Assembly (NCBI GenBank): GCA_016210805.1
Contig: JACQTL010000325.1
Location: forward strand, 1 to 10,858
DNA: 10,858 nucleotides
Origin: Actinomycetota bacterium
Lineage (GTDB): Bacteria > Actinomycetota > UBA4738 > G016210805
Reading direction: 5' to 3'
The position numbers were made by a program, and so were the translations under genes. Shown piece after piece: positions 1 through 5,305 of this stretch. Numbering within the stretch: the stretch's first letter is position 1; each line of letters opens with the position of its first letter. The notes beneath the pieces are model-generated. The model was not told where the DNA came from and ran no database searches. It saw only the letters and a program-made list of their open reading frames with translations.

Positions 1-863
1 CCCCGGAGCCACACCGCGCCGGGTTCGGGGACCACCTCCCGGACCCTGGCCATGAGGGCCTCGCCGTCGCTCGTGTAGTAGAGCCACCGGTCGGCCAGGC
101 GCTCCACCCGGTCGGCCAGGCCGGACACCGCCTCCAGGGCCCCCTCCGCGCCGTCGGAGGGCTCGAAGACCTCCACGACCTGGGCCGAGGTCTCCCTGGC
201 GATCAGCTCCCGGGGGGAGCCCTCCACCAGGATCCGGCCCTCGTGCATGATCACGAGCCGGTCGCAGAGCTGGGAGGCCTCCTCCATGTAGTGCGTGGTC
301 AGAAGGAGCGTCACCCCCTGGTGCTTCAGGGAGCGGAGCTTCTCCCAGACCAGGTGGCGGGCCTGGGGGTCGAGGCCGGTGGTCGGCTCGTCGAGGATCA
401 GGACCTCCGGCTCGTTCATCAGCGCCCTGGCCACCAGCAGCCTCCGCTTCATCCCCCCGGACAGCCTGTGGATGTTCCAGTCGCGCTTGTCCTCCAGGGC
501 CACGAAGGACAGGAGCTCGTCGGCCCGGGGCCGGGAGATCCGGGCCGGGATGTCGAAGTACCTCGCGTAGATCACGAGGTTCTCGATCACCGAGACCTCC
601 TCGTCCAGGTTGTTCTCCTGGGGGACGACCCCCAGCCTCCGCTTGATGGCCCGGCCCTCGGCCACCGGCATGCCGAGCACGGTGAGCCGGCCGCCCGAAG
701 GGGGAGAGGTGCAGGAGATCATCCGCATCGTCGTGGTCTTGCCGGCGCCGTTCGGGCCGAGGAACCCGAAGCACTCTCGCTCCCGGACCGCGAAGTCGAT
801 GCCCTTCACGGCCTCGAACGACCCATACCGCTTGACCAGCTCCCCGGCCACCACCGTGTCCAT
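1..863 (-). CDS. ABC-2 exporter ATP-binding protein, NodI/DrrA-like (partial, runs off left edge)
   Basis: This is the ATPase subunit of an ABC-2 type exporter, a cytoplasmic protein that pairs with a membrane permease to export lipids, polysaccharide or drugs; the substrate cannot be told from this sequence. My translation of the minus strand gives about 287 residues with no stop before the window edge; the family is usually 300 to 330 residues, so little is missing. Visible motifs are the A-loop Tyr13 (KRYG), Walker A GPNGAGKTT (36-44), Q-loop Gln82, signature LSGGM (134-138), Walker B VLILDE (154-159), D-loop TGLDPQAR and H-loop His191 (TTHYMEEA). The signature-to-D-loop stretch is strongly NodI-like. 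The ATG at 863 is chosen because the nucleotide-binding domain begins at once; there is no Shine-Dalgarno at normal spacing, but a TACAGT box lies 8 nt upstream. It starts 50 nt after the cyclase gene on the same strand. The permease gene is probably just beyond the left edge. Confidence 0.93.
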   Translation of the reverse strand, partial: MDTVVAGELVKRYGSFEAVKGIDFAVRERECFGFLGPNGAGKTTTMRMISCTSPPSGGRLTVLGMPVAEGRAIKRRLGVVPQENNLDEEVSVIENLVIYARYFDIPARISRPRADELLSFVALEDKRDWNIHRLSGGMKRRLLVARALMNEPEVLILDEPTTGLDPQARHLVWEKLRSLKHQGVTLLLTTHYMEEASQLCDRLVIMHEGRILVEGSPRELIARETSAQVVEVFEPSDGAEGALEAVSGLADRVERLADRWLYYTSDGEALMARVREVVPEPGAVWLR

Positions 864-877
864 GGCGAGACACTGTA
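861..877 (-). promoter_or_regulatory. Candidate leaderless promoter (-10 box) of the ABC ATPase gene
   Basis: Reading the minus strand, TACAGT (872-877) is followed by 8 nt and then the ATG start at 863. This spacing would place the transcription start at or beside the start codon. No convincing -35 box is visible, and no Shine-Dalgarno sits at the usual distance (the nearest GGAGG is about 20 nt away). The same arrangement is seen for the cyclase and fbiD genes. This is inferred from position and motif only. Confidence 0.4.
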
Positions 878-880
878 GGG

Positions 881-907
881 CCTCCGGGCGACGCCGGCCC
901 GAGGAGG
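881..907 (-). other. Stem-loop between the cyclase stop codon and the ABC gene
   Basis: CCTC (881-884) plus CGGGC (885-889) can pair with GCCCG (897-901) plus GAGG (904-907), giving nine base pairs with a 2-nt bulge and a 7-nt loop. On the minus strand it begins 6 nt after the cyclase stop codon and lies before the candidate ABC promoter. There is no T-tract. It could be a U-less terminator or an mRNA-stabilising hairpin; the high GC content also makes chance pairing plausible. Confidence 0.3.
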
Positions 908-913
908 GCGCGG

Positions 914-3900
914 TCAGCGCGGAGACAGCAGGTCGGCCAGCTCGGGCTGGGCGAGGAACGAGCGGCGGCGGGTCTCGTGGAGGGTGCCGGCGAACCCCTC
1001 GACCCGCTCCCGGAGCCCGGTCAGGAGCGCGGAGGCTTCCTCCTCCTTCCCCTGGAGCTCGAGCGAGCGGGCCAGGGCGACCATGGCGGGCCACGTCGTG
1101 GGGACGCTCCCCAGGGCCTCGCCGGCGGCCACGGCCCGCCCGAGCTCGGCCTGCGCCTCCTCGAGCCGGCCGAGGGCCAGGAGGGCCCGGCCGGCCGTGT
1201 TCCGGGCCCGAGCCTCGTACTTGCGGCGGCCGGCCCGCAACGCCCGCTCCAGGGACTCGCCCGCCGCCCGGAGGGCGTCCTCCGGCCGCCCCGCCGAGAG
1301 ATCGGTCTCGGCCCCGGCCTCGGACAATCGTCCGGTCCAGAGCCACTGGTGCCACCCACCGGTCGATCCGGCCGCCTCGAGCAGCTCGGGGAGGGCCTTC
1401 TCGGCCCGCCCGATGTCCCCGGCGGCGATGTCGGCGAACAGCAGGTCGATCCGCGCGCTCACCGTGGCCCCCGGGAACGAGGCGGCCCTGCCCATCTCCA
1501 GGGCCTCCTCGGAGAGGCGGCGGGCCTCCGCCAGGTCGCCGAGCTCCAGCAGGGTCCCCGCCCACATGTTCGTGGCCCGGCCGGTCAGCCTGGGGAGGAC
1601 CTCCCATTCGCGCCCCAGGAGGACGGCCCGCTGGAGCCACTCGAAGGCCTCCTCGTGCCGGGACAGGAGGACGAGGGCCATCCCGGCGTGGGAGGCTGAG
1701 TTCACCGCGGCGAAGAGGTTGGAGGTCTCCACGCCGATCTCGAAGCCCTCCCTGGCCGACCGGAGGGCCTCCTCGCCCTCCCCGCGCCAGTAGTGGTAGA
1801 GGCCGAGCTGTCCGAGGGCGTACGCGTAGTCCCCGTCCCGGCGGTCCACCGGCCACTGGTCCGCCACCCTGATCATCAGCTCGACCGCCCTGGGGAGGTC
1901 GCCGTCCATCCCGGCGCTCTCGGCCAGGACGGCCTGGGCCCTGGACTCCAGCTCCACGTCGCCGAGCTCCGACGCCAGCTCGGCGGCGGCCTCCCCGAAG
2001 CGGTGGGCGTCCGCCACCCTGGCCAGCCAGAAGGCGGCCCTGGTCCTGTTCAGCAGTGCCAGGGCCAGGCGGCTCCCGGTGGCCTCCTGGAGCAGCGCGT
2101 CCAGGTCCTCCTCGATCGCCGTCGCGTAGTCCCCGGCGTCGATCCGTGTGCGGGCCCTGGCCAGCATGGCCTCCTGCCTCAGCTCGTCGTCCCGCCCCTC
2201 GAGCAGCCCTATGGCCTCGCCGTACAGCTCGACGGCCTCCCGCTTGGCCCAGGCCCTCGACGCCGCCTCGGCGGCGGTGAGCATGTAGGTGGCCGCCTTC
2301 GCGGGCTCGCCGGCCTCGCGCCAGTGGTGGGCGAGGAGGGACGAGGACTCCCGGAGGCGGTCGCCGGAGGCCCGCTCGAGGTGCTCGGCCACGACCCGGT
2401 GACGGGCCCGCCGGTCCGCCCGGGACAGCGTCTCGTAGGCCACCTCCCTGGTCAGGACGTGCTTGAACTGGTACTCGGGATCGCCGGCGAACCGGGAGAC
2501 CGGCAGGCGGCGGATCAGGTCGCGGTCCTCGAGGCCCTCGAGCGAGGCCTCGAGGGCGTCGGGGTCTCGCTCGAAGGCCAGCAGGGTCCCCCGCCAGAAG
2601 GACCGCCCGATCACCGACGCGTCCTGGAGGGTCTCCCGCTCGGCATCGGGGAGCGCGTCGAGCCGGGCGGCGATGATGGCCTGGACGCTCGTCGGAAGGC
2701 CGGCCGCGGTCCGGGCGGCGTTCTCGGCCAGCGACGCGGCCAGCTCCTCGAGGAACAGCGGGTTGCCGCCGCCCGTGCGCACGAGCTCGTCCACCGCGGT
2801 CTCCGCCGAGTCGGACCTGCGCAAGAGCGACAGCGCCAGCTCGCGGGCCAGGTCCTCGCCGAGGGGCTCGAGGCGGACGGCGGTGTACCGGCCCAGGCCA
2901 CCTCCCCAGCTCGGGGCGGTCTCGTGCAGCTCCGGCCGGGACAGGACCAGGATGAGCAGCGGCACGTCCCGGATCCTCGACGCGAGGGTCTGGACCAGCT
3001 CGAGCAGCACCGGCTCGGCCCAGTGGGCGTCCTCGAAGGCGAGCACGGTCGGTCGCTCCCGGGCCAGTGCCTCGACGAACCGGCGGACCGAGGCGAACAG
3101 GGGCTGCTTGTCGGGCGAGCCCGCCGCCTCCAGGCCCATCAGCACGGCCAGGTGGGAGGCCACTTCTGCGGCCTCGGGGCCGAGCAGCTCGACGACGCGG
3201 GCCCGGAGCTTCTGGGCCGCGGCGGGGGCCGGGTCCGAGTCGAGGATCCCGGCGGCCTTGGCCACGTGCTGGGACAGGGCCCCGTAGCCCGTGGTGTCGC
3301 CGTACGGGAGGGAGCGCCCCCGGATCAGCCGGCCGGCGACCTCGAACGACGGCCTGAGCTCGTGGAGGAGCCGGCTCTTGCCTATCCCGGCCGGGCCCAG
3401 GATCGTGACCACATGGGGCCGGGCCTCCTCGGTCACCTGGCGCCAGATCGTGGTCACGAGCTCGATCTCGGCGTCCCGGCCCACCAGCGGGGCGTTCGAG
3501 GTGGGCCGCTCCGACGCGGCGGCCCTGGCGGCCACGGCCCGCCAGGCCGGCACGAGGTCCTCCTTGCCCTTGGCGGCCACGGGAGGAAGCTCCTCGTACT
3601 CGATCGCATGCGAGGTGAGCGCGTGGGTCTCCCGGCCGACCAGGACCTCTCCGGGGCCCGCCGCCGACTGGAGCCTGGCCGCGGTGTTGGTCACGTCCCC
3701 CATCACCGTGTAGTCCCTGCGCTGGTCGGGCCCGACCACACCGGTCATGACCTCGCCGGTGTTGATGCCGATGTGCAGGCGGAGCGGGGCGGCCAGCTCT
3801 CCGGGGGTCTTCACCGAGTCGCGCATCGACAGGGCCGCCCTCACGGCCCTCTCCGCGTCGTCCTCGTGCGCCACCGGCGCCCCGAACACGGCCATCACCG

Positions 3901-4261
3901 CGTCGCCCATCACGGTGAGGACGGTCCCGCCGAACCGGACCACCTCCTCGCTCATCTGTCCGGCCAGGTCGTTGGCCAGGGTCCTGACCTCCTCGGGGTC
4001 CATGCGCTCGGCCAGCGAGGTGAACCCGGAGACGTCGGCGAACAGGACCGTGGCCCTCCGCCGTTCCTCGCGGTGTCCGGCCGGCGCGGCGGGGGCCCGG
4101 GACAGCGACGCCCCGCAGGTCCCACAGAAGGCGAACTGCGGGGGGTTCTGCGCGCCGCACGACGGGCAGGCCCGGGTGAGCGGGCTCCCGCACGTCCCGC
4201 AGAACCGCTGGTCCGGGGCGTTCTGCGACCCGCACGTAGGGCAGGCGACCTGGGAGGTCAC
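914..4261 (-). CDS. Zinc-ribbon / class III nucleotidyl cyclase / STAND ATPase / TPR signalling protein
   Basis: A large (1115 aa) cytoplasmic signalling protein. Residues 7-49 hold two zinc ribbons, CPTCG...FCGTCG and CPSCG...FCGTCG (Cys7, 10, 21, 24, 32, 35, 46, 49). Residues about 67-243 are a class III adenylate/guanylate cyclase catalytic domain: metal-binding Asp76 (FADVSGFT) and Asp120 (MGDAVMAVFG), Thr185 at the second base-selecting position, and transition-state Asn192 and Arg196 (NTAAR). The usual base-selecting Lys four residues before Asp120 is Thr116, so substrate or activity is uncertain. Residues about 257-560 are an AAA_16/STAND ATPase with Walker A GPAGIGKS (289-296) and Walker B VLAFEDAHW (406-414), then the family motifs GGNPLFLEEL and FKHVLTREVAYETL. 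From about 650 to 1100 the protein is TPR-like helical repeats, probably the sensing or docking part. Length and domain order match cyclase-AAA-TPR proteins of Actinobacteria. The start is GTG at 4261, which places the first zinc ribbon at residue 7. No transmembrane segment or signal peptide is seen. Confidence 0.93.
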   Translation of the reverse strand: MTSQVACPTCGSQNAPDQRFCGTCGSPLTRACPSCGAQNPPQFAFCGTCGASLSRAPAAPAGHREERRRATVLFADVSGFTSLAERMDPEEVRTLANDLAGQMSEEVVRFGGTVLTVMGDAVMAVFGAPVAHEDDAERAVRAALSMRDSVKTPGELAAPLRLHIGINTGEVMTGVVGPDQRRDYTVMGDVTNTAARLQSAAGPGEVLVGRETHALTSHAIEYEELPPVAAKGKEDLVPAWRAVAARAAASERPTSNAPLVGRDAEIELVTTIWRQVTEEARPHVVTILGPAGIGKSRLLHELRPSFEVAGRLIRGRSLPYGDTTGYGALSQHVAKAAGILDSDPAPAAAQKLRARVVELLGPEAAEVASHLAVLMGLEAAGSPDKQPLFASVRRFVEALARERPTVLAFEDAHWAEPVLLELVQTLASRIRDVPLLILVLSRPELHETAPSWGGGLGRYTAVRLEPLGEDLARELALSLLRRSDSAETAVDELVRTGGGNPLFLEELAASLAENAARTAAGLPTSVQAIIAARLDALPDAERETLQDASVIGRSFWRGTLLAFERDPDALEASLEGLEDRDLIRRLPVSRFAGDPEYQFKHVLTREVAYETLSRADRRARHRVVAEHLERASGDRLRESSSLLAHHWREAGEPAKAATYMLTAAEAASRAWAKREAVELYGEAIGLLEGRDDELRQEAMLARARTRIDAGDYATAIEEDLDALLQEATGSRLALALLNRTRAAFWLARVADAHRFGEAAAELASELGDVELESRAQAVLAESAGMDGDLPRAVELMIRVADQWPVDRRDGDYAYALGQLGLYHYWRGEGEEALRSAREGFEIGVETSNLFAAVNSASHAGMALVLLSRHEEAFEWLQRAVLLGREWEVLPRLTGRATNMWAGTLLELGDLAEARRLSEEALEMGRAASFPGATVSARIDLLFADIAAGDIGRAEKALPELLEAAGSTGGWHQWLWTGRLSEAGAETDLSAGRPEDALRAAGESLERALRAGRRKYEARARNTAGRALLALGRLEEAQAELGRAVAAGEALGSVPTTWPAMVALARSLELQGKEEEASALLTGLRERVEGFAGTLHETRRRSFLAQPELADLLSPR

Positions 4262-4273
4262 GAGCGGAGTGTA
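4259..4273 (-). promoter_or_regulatory. Candidate leaderless promoter (-10 box) of the cyclase gene
   Basis: On the minus strand TACACT (4268-4273) is followed by CCGCTC and then the GTG start codon at 4261. A 6-nt gap fits transcription starting on the G of GTG. No Shine-Dalgarno is present between the upstream stop codon (4306) and the start. The -35 position has only a weak TTCTCC (4291-4296). Confidence 0.45.
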
Positions 4274-4276
4274 GCC

Positions 4277-4288
4277 CCGGGCGCCCGG
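4277..4288. promoter_or_regulatory. 12-bp perfect palindrome in the promoter spacer of the cyclase gene
   Basis: CCGGGCGCCCGG is a perfect inverted repeat lying 3 bp upstream of the candidate -10 box of the cyclase gene, inside the -10/-35 spacer. In this position it could be an operator for a dimeric repressor or a hairpin at the end of the upstream transcript. It is all G and C in a GC-rich genome, so chance is a real alternative. Confidence 0.25.
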
Positions 4289-4305
4289 ATGGAGAACGGG
4301 GTCCG

Positions 4306-4515
4306 TCAGTCGACCGTCAAGATCCGCAGGCCGCGGGCGACCTTGCGCCCGCCCTCCTCGGCCAGGTCGAACTTCACGCGCTGCCCGATCCGCAGGTACC
4401 TGAGGCCCGACCCCTCCACGGACGTGGGGTCGATGCGCACCTCGGTCCGGTCGTCCATCAGGAGGTCGCCGGATCGGCCGTCCCGGTCGTAGTGCCTGAC
4501 CGTTCCCTGGGGCAA
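4306..4515 (-). CDS. Divergent cold-shock-domain-like small protein
   Basis: A 69-residue protein that matches the length and outline of CspA-family OB-fold proteins: it opens PQGTVRHYD (compare GTVKWFN), ends with a typical cold-shock second half (LRIGQRVKFDL, then VARGLRIL), and has the right spacing throughout. The residues that normally bind single-stranded RNA or DNA are not kept: the Trp of KWF is His8, the RNP1 site KGFGFI reads GRSGDL (13-18), and the RNP2 site VFVHFSAI reads VRIDPTSV (26-33). It may therefore bind something else, or nothing. The start is TTG at 4515, supported by GAGGAG 6 nt upstream and by the family N-terminus starting right there. It lies 78 nt after fbiD and 44 nt before the cyclase gene on the same strand. 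I am fairly sure of the coding frame and less sure of the fold. Confidence 0.72.
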   Translation of the reverse strand: MPQGTVRHYDRDGRSGDLLMDDRTEVRIDPTSVEGSGLRYLRIGQRVKFDLAEEGGRKVARGLRILTVD

Positions 4516-4521
4516 TGCCGT

Positions 4522-4527
4522 CTCCTC
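4522..4527 (-). promoter_or_regulatory. Shine-Dalgarno GAGGAG that fixes a TTG start
   Basis: GAGGAG on the minus strand lies 6 nt upstream of the TTG at 4515. No in-frame ATG or GTG close by would preserve the GTV cold-shock opening, so this site decides the start of the cold-shock-like gene. Confidence 0.65.
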
Positions 4528-4533
4528 GCCCTG

Positions 4534-4566
4534 CCGCCTACGGCGGGTACCCTAGCCGAGCCGCCG
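4534..4566 (-). promoter_or_regulatory. Leader of the cold-shock-like gene: -10-like box and two competing stems
   Basis: TAGGGT on the minus strand (4549-4554) is a possible -10 box about 33 nt before the TTG start. GGCGG (4542-4546) can pair with CCGCC (4534-4538) across a 3-nt loop, or, as CGGCGG (4541-4546), with CCGCCG (4561-4566) across 14 nt; the two stems exclude each other. A transcript reading through from fbiD would carry both options; one started at the TAGGGT box could form only the short stem. This is inference from complementarity only. Confidence 0.28.
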
Positions 4567-4593
4567 CCCGGTCGCACGCCCGGATCCCCCCGG

Positions 4594-5238
4594 CTACGTG
4601 CGGACGCGGAGGCGCTCGGCCAGCTCCAGGTCGACGCACACCGAGCGGGTCCGGCCGTCCCTGCCTGCCTCCAGCAGGTGCTCGACGTCGGCGGGGACGT
4701 CCAGGTCGAAGGCCAGCTCGGGCCGGCGGACCTCGGCCGCGGGTAGCCCGCGGGCGGCGGCTCCGGCGAGGTGCTTGCCGTAGGAGTCCCGGCCGAACCG
4801 GGCGGCGATGGCCCGGGGGGGCCTGCGGAGGAGGAGGTTCGTGCCGCCTTCATCCCGGGAGGGGGACACGACGACCGGGCCCAGGGTCCGCACCGCCGTG
4901 GAGAGGGCCTCGGCCGTGACCAGGGGAACGTCGGCCAGGAGCACGGCCAGGGCGTCGGCCCCCAGGCCCATGGACTCCTCCTCGACCTGGCGGATCGCGG
5001 CGGAGAGCGGGGGCTTGTCCTCCGTCACCGGGCGGGCCCCGCGCCGGGAGGCGATCTCCAGGACGGCCTCGTCGGGCGAGATCACCCACGTGTCCCAGCC
5101 GGGGAGGGCCAGGGCCGCGTCCAGGACGTCCTCGAGCATGGCCAGGGTGAGCGAGGCCCGTTCCAGGGGGGAGAGCAGGGACGAGAGCCGCCGCTTGGCC
5201 CGGTCGAGCGCCTTCACGGGCACGGCCATCACACGCAC
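4594..5238 (-). CDS. fbiD: Phosphoenolpyruvate / 2-phospholactate guanylyltransferase (FbiD/CofC), coenzyme F420 biosynthesis
   Basis: A cytoplasmic nucleotidyltransferase that transfers GMP from GTP to phosphoenolpyruvate (FbiD in mycobacteria) or 2-phospholactate (CofC in archaea), giving the activated side-chain precursor used by FbiA/CofD in F420 synthesis. Numbering from the GTG at 5238 (214 aa), the family landmarks are VPVKALDRAKRRL (6-18, phosphate-binding lysines), VISPDE (52-57), LADVPLV (101-107, metal-binding Asp103), DEGGTN (129-134), the RFGRDSYGKH stretch (147-156) and DLDVPADV near the C-terminus. Length is normal for the family. The start is chosen from a TACCCT box exactly 6 nt upstream; ATG at 5229 is a close alternative, and ATG at 5271 would add residues the family lacks. 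Whether PEP or 2-phospholactate is used cannot be read here; PEP is expected if the host is actinobacterial. No other F420 genes are in the window. Confidence 0.9.
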   Translation of the reverse strand: MRVMAVPVKALDRAKRRLSSLLSPLERASLTLAMLEDVLDAALALPGWDTWVISPDEAVLEIASRRGARPVTEDKPPLSAAIRQVEEESMGLGADALAVLLADVPLVTAEALSTAVRTLGPVVVSPSRDEGGTNLLLRRPPRAIAARFGRDSYGKHLAGAAARGLPAAEVRRPELAFDLDVPADVEHLLEAGRDGRTRSVCVDLELAERLRVRT

Positions 5239-5250
5239 CCCAACAGGGTA
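5236..5250 (-). promoter_or_regulatory. Candidate leaderless promoter (-10 box) of fbiD
   Basis: On the minus strand TACCCT (5245-5250) is followed by GTTGGG and then GTG at 5238, the same 6-nt spacing as at the cyclase gene. If this is the promoter, translation would start at this GTG rather than at ATG 5229. No -35 box is convincing. Confidence 0.4.
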
Positions 5251-5265
5251 TCGGTTGGTTGCGGC

Positions 5266-5271
5266 TAGCAT
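5266..5271 (+). promoter_or_regulatory. Possible -10 box of kgd in the divergent fbiD-kgd spacer
   Basis: TAGCAT is the best TANNNT match upstream of kgd in the 67-nt spacer shared with fbiD. It would give a leader of about 28 nt containing AGGGA (5291-5295) as a weak, rather distant Shine-Dalgarno. No -35 match is seen, so support is slight. Confidence 0.22.
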
Positions 5272-5305
5272 TGATGCCGGGACGACCTGCAGGGACGGGA
5301 CGCGG

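Noticed and set aside
914..4261. Cyclase gene as part of a Pycsar-type anti-phage system
   Set aside because: Pycsar pairs a small cyclase with a cyclic-nucleotide-binding effector; no such effector is present, and the AAA-TPR layout belongs to a widespread signalling family. The altered base-selecting residue alone is not enough.
1793..4492. 899-codon open frame on the plus strand, opposite the cyclase gene
   Set aside because: It is the antisense shadow of a clear multi-domain gene; its product is low-complexity Gly/Pro/Arg/Leu sequence without a recognisable domain, as expected when a GC-rich gene lacks A/T-rich stops on the other strand.
5239..5271. Longer fbiD starting at ATG 5271
   Set aside because: It would add residues absent from the family before the VPVKALDRAKRRL opening and would run over the TACCCT box.
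4808..5305. In-frame upstream extension of kgd by 166 codons
   Set aside because: This stretch is antisense to fbiD, is Arg/Ser/Thr-rich and does not resemble kgd; the conserved N-terminal segment begins right at ATG 5306.
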